5,914 nucleotides of DNA from Verrucomicrobiota bacterium (GTDB taxonomy: Bacteria; Verrucomicrobiota; Verrucomicrobiia; Chthoniobacterales; UBA10450). Position 1 is the first letter of the stretch. The number at the start of each line of letters is the position of its first letter. Made by a program: the position numbers and the translations under genes. The notes below the pieces were generated by a model. The model saw only the letters and a list, made by a program, of their open reading frames with translations, ran no database searches and had not been told where the DNA came from. This document shows, one piece after another, positions 5,156-5,914 of the stretch. The stretch spans positions 1-5,914 of the forward strand of contig QHMQ01000207.1 in the NCBI GenBank assembly GCA_003217835.1, written 5' to 3'.

Positions 5156-5905
5156 ATGATCGATCCACGAAGACACGGCGCAGAAACGCGAATCCTAGTC
5201 GTGGACGAGCATCCACTTTTTCGGCACGGAGTCATGGATTTTATTAACGGCCAGATCGACATGGCCGTCTGTGGCAGCGCCGACAGCATCCCTTCTTTGC
5301 GAACGGCGCTCACTGGATGCAAGCCTGACCTGGTCTTGCTTGGTTTGCGGCTGGGCACTGGCGACACCTTGGAATTTATTAAGGCGCTTAGGGCGCAATA
5401 CCCCGAACTGCGGATCCTGGTCTTTTCCCAGTTTGAGGAAATGATTTTTGCCGAACGAGCTCTGCGTGCCGGGGCTAACGGTTACTTGATGAAAGAGGCA
5501 GCGAACGAAGAGCTGCTCATCGCCATCCGCGCTATTCTGTGTGGCGGGATATATGTGAGCCGAAAGATCGCCCTGGATGCCTTTCAAAGATCGCTCGAAA
5601 CACCGCGGCAAAACTACCCTCAAGAGAACGTCGCCGACATCGAAATCCTGTCAGATCGGGAGATGCATGTTTTCCAGTTGCTCGGTTCGGGACTTGGCAC
5701 AAGGAAGATTGCCGAAGCCTTGAATCTGAGCGCGAAGACGATTGAGAGCCATCGTGAAAACATCAAGCGCAGGCTCGGCCTCCATAGCGGCGCCGAGCTG
5801 ACCGGACGGGCGACGGCTTGGGTGATGGAAAACTTTCTGCCACCGGAGAAGAGGGAGATCTCAGTCGTCAAGAAGAAGAAAGTGCTGCCCTTCCGGGCCG
5901 CCTAG
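5156..5905 (+). CDS. NarL/LuxR-type response regulator with a receiver lacking the phospho-acceptor Asp
   Basis: A 249-residue cytoplasmic two-domain regulator. Receiver domain at about residues 12-128: RILVVDEHPLFRHGV gives the acidic pair D17/E18, VFSQ gives the switch Ser91, and GYLMKEA gives Lys113. The phosphorylation site, normally LLDL, here reads LLGL, so Gly63 (codon ggt, 5342-5344) replaces Asp; a single A-to-G change from gat would do this. LuxR-type helix-turn-helix at about 164-222: LSDREMHVFQLLGSGLGTRK, IAEALNLSAKTIESHRENIK, RRLGLHSGAEL, all typical. The protein ends in a basic tail, VVKKKKVLPFRAA. If the Gly is real, it cannot be switched by Asp phosphorylation and may be constitutive or controlled by dimerisation, ligand or amount. 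No sensor kinase is adjacent. ATG 5156 puts the receiver start ten residues in, as usual, and has no clear Shine-Dalgarno. A weak sigma-54-like site lies upstream. Confidence 0.9.
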   Translation: MIDPRRHGAETRILVVDEHPLFRHGVMDFINGQIDMAVCGSADSIPSLRTALTGCKPDLVLLGLRLGTGDTLEFIKALRAQYPELRILVFSQFEEMIFAERALRAGANGYLMKEAANEELLIAIRAILCGGIYVSRKIALDAFQRSLETPRQNYPQENVADIEILSDREMHVFQLLGSGLGTRKIAEALNLSAKTIESHRENIKRRLGLHSGAELTGRATAWVMENFLPPEKREISVVKKKKVLPFRAA

Positions 5906-5914
5906 TGCTTGGCC

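Noticed and set aside
5195..5623. Leftward 142-codon frame opposite the response regulator
   Set aside because: It is antisense to a well-conserved receiver domain and has no recognisable motifs.

Overview
The window looks like chromosomal DNA of a moderately GC-rich, free-living Gram-negative bacterium, most likely Verrucomicrobiota (soil Chthoniobacterales / Udaeobacter type). This rests on recognised protein flavour (the AraC-type regulator, the PurH sequence, the LuxR-type regulator), on short intergenic repeats of a kind I associate with these genomes, and on the lack of obvious Shine-Dalgarno sequences before any gene. It is inferred from memory, with no database check.

Layout. 1-885 (+): an AraC-family transcriptional regulator whose N-terminal part and C-terminal DNA-binding part lie in different frames, joined near 313. 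881-970: a cluster of gttgaag(cg) words in inverted orientation. 977-2443 (+): purH (bifunctional AICAR transformylase / IMP cyclohydrolase), broken twice, at about 1795 and 2298. At each break a few expected residues are missing, while the sequence on both sides is excellently conserved. 2476-3753 (+): an intact FMN-dependent alpha-hydroxy-acid dehydrogenase/oxidase (LldD/glycolate-oxidase family), followed by a terminator hairpin at 3806-3823. 4600-3826 (-): a possible two-gene unit for a seven-helix membrane protein (DUF4203/TMEM198-like) and a 62-residue two-helix membrane protein. 4601-5155: about 550 bases with no convincing gene, holding short repeats and a weak sigma-54-like promoter. 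5156-5905 (+): a NarL/LuxR-type response regulator whose phospho-acceptor Asp is replaced by Gly.

The genes do not form an obvious pathway: purine synthesis, 2-hydroxy-acid oxidation, membrane proteins of unknown role and two regulators. No mobile element, CRISPR array, rRNA or tRNA was seen. I found no convincing new multi-gene system. The points most worth a second look are the three out-of-frame losses confined to the first 2.4 kb (recent decay or an assembly/amplification artefact) and the aspartate-less receiver domain.
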